Shown one piece after another: positions 61,073 to 64,000 of a DNA stretch of 64,000 nt (the first letter of the stretch is position 1; every line of letters starts with the position of its first letter). This DNA is from Bacteroidales bacterium (GTDB taxonomy: Bacteria; Bacteroidota; Bacteroidia; Bacteroidales; VadinHA17), in NCBI GenBank assembly GCA_016928075.1, contig JAFGLJ010000042.1:1-64000 (forward strand), given 5' to 3'. The notes below the pieces were generated by a model. It was not told the origin of the DNA. It did not search any database and saw only the letters and a list, made by a program, of their open reading frames with translations. The position numbers and the translations under genes were made by a program.

Positions 61073-64000
61073 TGTGCAATTTCATTTTTGCGTTTTCTTA
61101 ATAACCACAGGTAGGAATCTTCCAGGTTGGGTTTTACTTCAATTGCAGTTTCATAGGGCTTATTTTCAGAAATGCACCTGACCCTGACACTTCCTTTCTC
61201 CGACATGTGGTGTACAACCATATGTTCAGATGCAATTTTTCTGAATTCCGGTATAGGAACATTGAACTGCCATACCCGGCCTTCAGCTTCTTTTGTCATC
61301 TGGCTGGGGTTACCGAGGTATTTCAAATAGCCTTTATCCAGTACTGCCACTTTATTACATGAGCTTGATATATCCTCGATGATGTGAGTTGAAAATATCA
61401 CCACCCTTTCCCGGCTCAGTTCCACCAGGAGGTTTCTGAATCTTATCCTTTCACGCGGATCAAGGCCTGCTGTAGGTTCGTCTACTACCAGGATGCGTGG
61501 CAGGTGCAGCAGAATCTGCGCAATACCGATTCTCTGCTTCATTCCTCCTGAATATGATCCTATTTTCTCGTCTTTCCGGTTGTGCATATGCACGGCATTG
61601 AGTACATAATTAACACGTTCATCCCTGGTTTTTTTATCAATGATATTTTTTAATATAGCCTGGTGTTGCAGAAATTCCCATGCAGTCATATTTTCATATG
61701 TTCCAAATTCCTGGGGAAGGTAACCAATTAATCCCTGCAATTCTTCACGTTTTTCATTAACGTCAAGTCCATTTATCCATATCTTCCCGTAGCTCTGGTC
61801 CAGGATGCCACAAATTATCCGCATCAGTGTTGTTTTACCTGCACCATTCGGGCCCAATAATCCAAACATGCCACTACCTATTTCAAGCGATACTCCTCCG
61901 AGTGCCCTGAATGGTTTACGAACTTTACCTATCAGCGGGGTAGCCAGCACAAGCTTGTAATAAGCTTTCCTCAGGTTCCTGAATTTTCCTTTCAACCGGT
62001 ATATATCAGTACTTTTTTTACTGAGGTATCTGCCGGTTGACCATATCATAAGGCTTGCATACCAAAAGAAACCGATGACGATTACTGCGGCAAGATTGTT
62101 CCATTTAAACTGGAATATTATCAGGTTAACTAGTGGGATGAGCCAGACTATGGCAACATTCAGTGCGCTGGCAAGAAATGAAGGAATCTTTCTTTTTTTC
62201 CTGAGAATGGAGGAGAGAGGAAACCATATCATAATTAGCATGAACCAGGTCACTATACTGAAAAAGAACACCCAGAAATCTTTTTCTATATACATATAAG
62301 TGAAATAAATCAGGAATCCCAGGACAGGTATCTGCCAGACATACCTGTCGAGATCGCTGAACGAGTCAGGATCCTTTTCCAGACCCAGCCGGCGTCTGAT
62401 CTTTTTACCGGCTTTCCATTCCCTGATAAGCCTTGGATCACGGTCATATATCTTAACCAGGCTCCTGATTACTATATTAATGGGTTCGCCCTGTGCAATA
62501 ACTGTATCGCGTGCCTTCCTCAGGCTGGTCTTAACAAACCATGTTACAGCCGGAACAAGTATTACTGCCAGAATAGTTGTTATAAGCTTCCACAGGAATT
62601 TATTAATATTAAGGTAAATCATTGTGATGAGGAAAATAAAAACAATCAGCATAATTAATTTTATTTTCCAGTCCTGCGACCTGATCCATGATATTGAGTT
62701 TTCAAGGCCCGTGTAAAAGGTTGGAATGAATACCAGTGTAAGCATGGTACTCAGAGCCAGTCCTCCAATAACAGTTATAGCAAAGGCTGCACCGATAGTG
62801 GAGGCATACTCTGATTTTCCCATGGCCAGTGGCATTAATGCCACCATAGTGGTTATTGCAGTAATAAGTATTGGCCGTACCCGTGCCAGTCCTGCCGACA
62901 TAAGTGCACGTGATCGTCTGAATCCTCTTCTTCTGAGAATGTTTGAATAATCAATGAGTATAATACCATTATTCACCACCACACCAAGAAGTATGAGAAA
63001 ACCTGTCAGGGTATTTGCATTAAGCAATGAACTGCCAGTAAGGATCAGTGCAATGAGAGATCCCAGCGCTGCCAGTGGTATTGATAGCATCAACACTATG
63101 GGTGTTGACAATGATTCGAAAACTGCAGCGAGGATCATAAATATCAACAGGAAAGCAATGCCTATCAGGTAATAGAAATCTTTTAGCTGATCTTCTTCAT
63201 GTATTACTTCAATGGCGATACCTGAAGGGATATTCATACCTGCAATAAGGTTATCGATCTCCTCCCTTGCTCCTTCGAGCAGTGTTTTGGATGAATTTAT
63301 CTCATCATTGAATCTGTAGGTTACGGTGATGCTTTTTTCCTGATTTTCGCGATGAATATTACCCATACCGTAGGAAAAAACTATTTCGGCTATCTCCTCC
63401 ATCTCAACAATATTGCCATCTGCACCCGATATCTGCAATTGCTTAAGGTCATCGATATTCTTATACTCTTCCTCCTGTTCTTCTTCCCTGTCGTATTTAA
63501 TTATTATATCATATTCTTCATTACCCTGCCTGAACTTTACTCCTGAGGAATATTCAGGCTGAAAGGAAGCCAGCTCCTGGGCTACATTGTTCAGGCTGAT
63601 ATTATTCCTGCTCATAAGCTCAGTGTTGAAATTCAGCTGAACTTCAGGTGTGTTATCCTGTATGTTGACATTTACCGATCTGATGGTAGTCAAATCTTCG
63701 AGGTAATATTCCATATCATCGGCCAGGTCCCGCATCTTGTTGAAGTCCTGACCTTTGATTACTATACTTTCTGACTCAGTTCCTATTCCGAGCATACGGG
63801 TAAAGCCCTCACCCGGGTTTACTCCACCGGCACCTCCGCCCCCTCCCATTCCTCCACCCGAGGAAATTTCATCCATAGTGATTTCGGCACCTCCAAAATC
63901 ATGGACTCTCTCGTAAATGTCATTTTTAATTTCAGGAAGCTTCCGTTTGCTTTCCCTGTCCCAGTCTTCCTTGAGCTGGACGGTAAGTGAGGCCTGGTCT
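61069..64000 (-). CDS. RND efflux pump C-terminal half fused to ABC ATPase (5' partial)
   Basis: The frame stays open to the right edge of the window, so the start lies outside. An internal Met at 63876 is not the start. Numbering here is from that Met. The first part is the porter and C-terminal transmembrane half of an RND pump (AcrB/CusA type): porter segment at 30-230 and RND helices at about 235-390 with GVVVNNGIILIDYSN. Six extra membrane helices (about 405-610) follow. Then comes an ABC ATPase at about 655-870 with Walker A GPNGAGKTT (675-683), signature YSGGMKQR and Walker B ILVVDEP. A short regulatory tail ends the protein. At least 977 codons are visible. The fusion couples a proton-driven-type pump body to an ATPase and the downstream permease. 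Confidence 0.85.
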   Translation of the reverse strand, partial: DQASLTVQLKEDWDRESKRKLPEIKNDIYERVHDFGGAEITMDEISSGGGMGGGGGAGGVNPGEGFTRMLGIGTESESIVIKGQDFNKMRDLADDMEYYLEDLTTIRSVNVNIQDNTPEVQLNFNTELMSRNNISLNNVAQELASFQPEYSSGVKFRQGNEEYDIIIKYDREEEQEEEYKNIDDLKQLQISGADGNIVEMEEIAEIVFSYGMGNIHRENQEKSITVTYRFNDEINSSKTLLEGAREEIDNLIAGMNIPSGIAIEVIHEEDQLKDFYYLIGIAFLLIFMILAAVFESLSTPIVLMLSIPLAALGSLIALILTGSSLLNANTLTGFLILLGVVVNNGIILIDYSNILRRRGFRRSRALMSAGLARVRPILITAITTMVALMPLAMGKSEYASTIGAAFAITVIGGLALSTMLTLVFIPTFYTGLENSISWIRSQDWKIKLIMLIVFIFLITMIYLNINKFLWKLITTILAVILVPAVTWFVKTSLRKARDTVIAQGEPINIVIRSLVKIYDRDPRLIREWKAGKKIRRRLGLEKDPDSFSDLDRYVWQIPVLGFLIYFTYMYIEKDFWVFFFSIVTWFMLIMIWFPLSSILRKKRKIPSFLASALNVAIVWLIPLVNLIIFQFKWNNLAAVIVIGFFWYASLMIWSTGRYLSKKSTDIYRLKGKFRNLRKAYYKLVLATPLIGKVRKPFRALGGVSLEIGSGMFGLLGPNGAGKTTLMRIICGILDQSYGKIWINGLDVNEKREELQGLIGYLPQEFGTYENMTAWEFLQHQAILKNIIDKKTRDERVNYVLNAVHMHNRKDEKIGSYSGGMKQRIGIAQILLHLPRILVVDEPTAGLDPRERIRFRNLLVELSRERVVIFSTHIIEDISSSCNKVAVLDKGYLKYLGNPSQMTKEAEGRVWQFNVPIPEFRKIASEHMVVHHMSEKGSVRVRCISENKPYETAIEVKPNLEDSYLWLLRKRKNEIAQ

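Overview
The window is chromosomal DNA of an uncultured-type Bacteroidota, most likely of the order Bacteroidales. Five things point there: a full SprA/Sov type IX secretion translocon next to ruvA, a DUF4837 lipoprotein, the futalosine menaquinone enzyme MqnC, a hybrid two-component regulator carrying an AraC-type output domain, and the Bacteroidota promoter signature (TTTG, about 20 bp, TAnnTTTG) in front of several genes. Lipobox lipoproteins and Tat signals are frequent. No phage, CRISPR array or intact insertion sequence is visible.

Layout. (1) 1-8.5 kb: a secreted nucleoside hydrolase fused to an FmdE-like domain, divergent from a tetrahaem NapC/NirT-type cytochrome fused to a formylglycine-generating-enzyme (SUMF1) domain. 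These are followed by a Tat-lipoprotein Gfo/Idh/MocA oxidoreductase, a mutarotase/sodium-symporter fusion and an N-acylglucosamine 2-epimerase, which together look like a sialic-acid or amino-sugar uptake set. (2) 8.5-15.2 kb, minus strand: a DUF2179 membrane protein, then a five-gene carbohydrate-type operon (UroD-like, DUF6807, ThuA-like, two Gfo/Idh/MocA). (3) 15.5-19.2 kb, minus: a two-gene respiratory module with a cytochrome-bd-like membrane domain fused to an eight-haem c-type tail, plus a partner membrane protein. (4) 19.4-27 kb: class I fumarase, a YdeI-like protein, a short-chain dehydrogenase, then a rhodanese lipoprotein and a ten-haem lipoprotein divergent from a Crp/Fnr regulator, and a zinc-type CDF transporter. 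(5) 27.2-37.5 kb: initiator tRNA, structured intergenic elements, a hybrid sensor kinase with its probable target gene, a lipid-acylation cluster (KAS III, GNAT, PlsC-like) and a GH116 glycosidase. (6) 37.7-55 kb: core genes (superoxide reductase, M23 peptidase, dxr, rseP, tatA, DUF4837, mqnC, M17 aminopeptidase, pdxA, ruvA, sprA, gcvH). (7) 55.2-64 kb, minus: the rimP-nusA-infB operon, a MITE-like element, an ABC permease and the 3' part of an RND pump fused to an ABC ATPase.

Themes. The respiratory and redox gene content is high for the length: 22 CxxCH haem motifs in three proteins, a bd-like complex, fumarase, menaquinone synthesis and a superoxide reductase. This suggests an anaerobe or microaerophile with elaborate periplasmic or outer-surface electron transfer. 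The most notable architectures are four fusions (nucleoside hydrolase-FmdE, NapC-SUMF1, bd-like-octahaem, RND-ABC). Intergenic DNA carries several short-repeat families and two nested inverted-repeat elements. All family assignments come from reading motifs by eye, and no database search was run.
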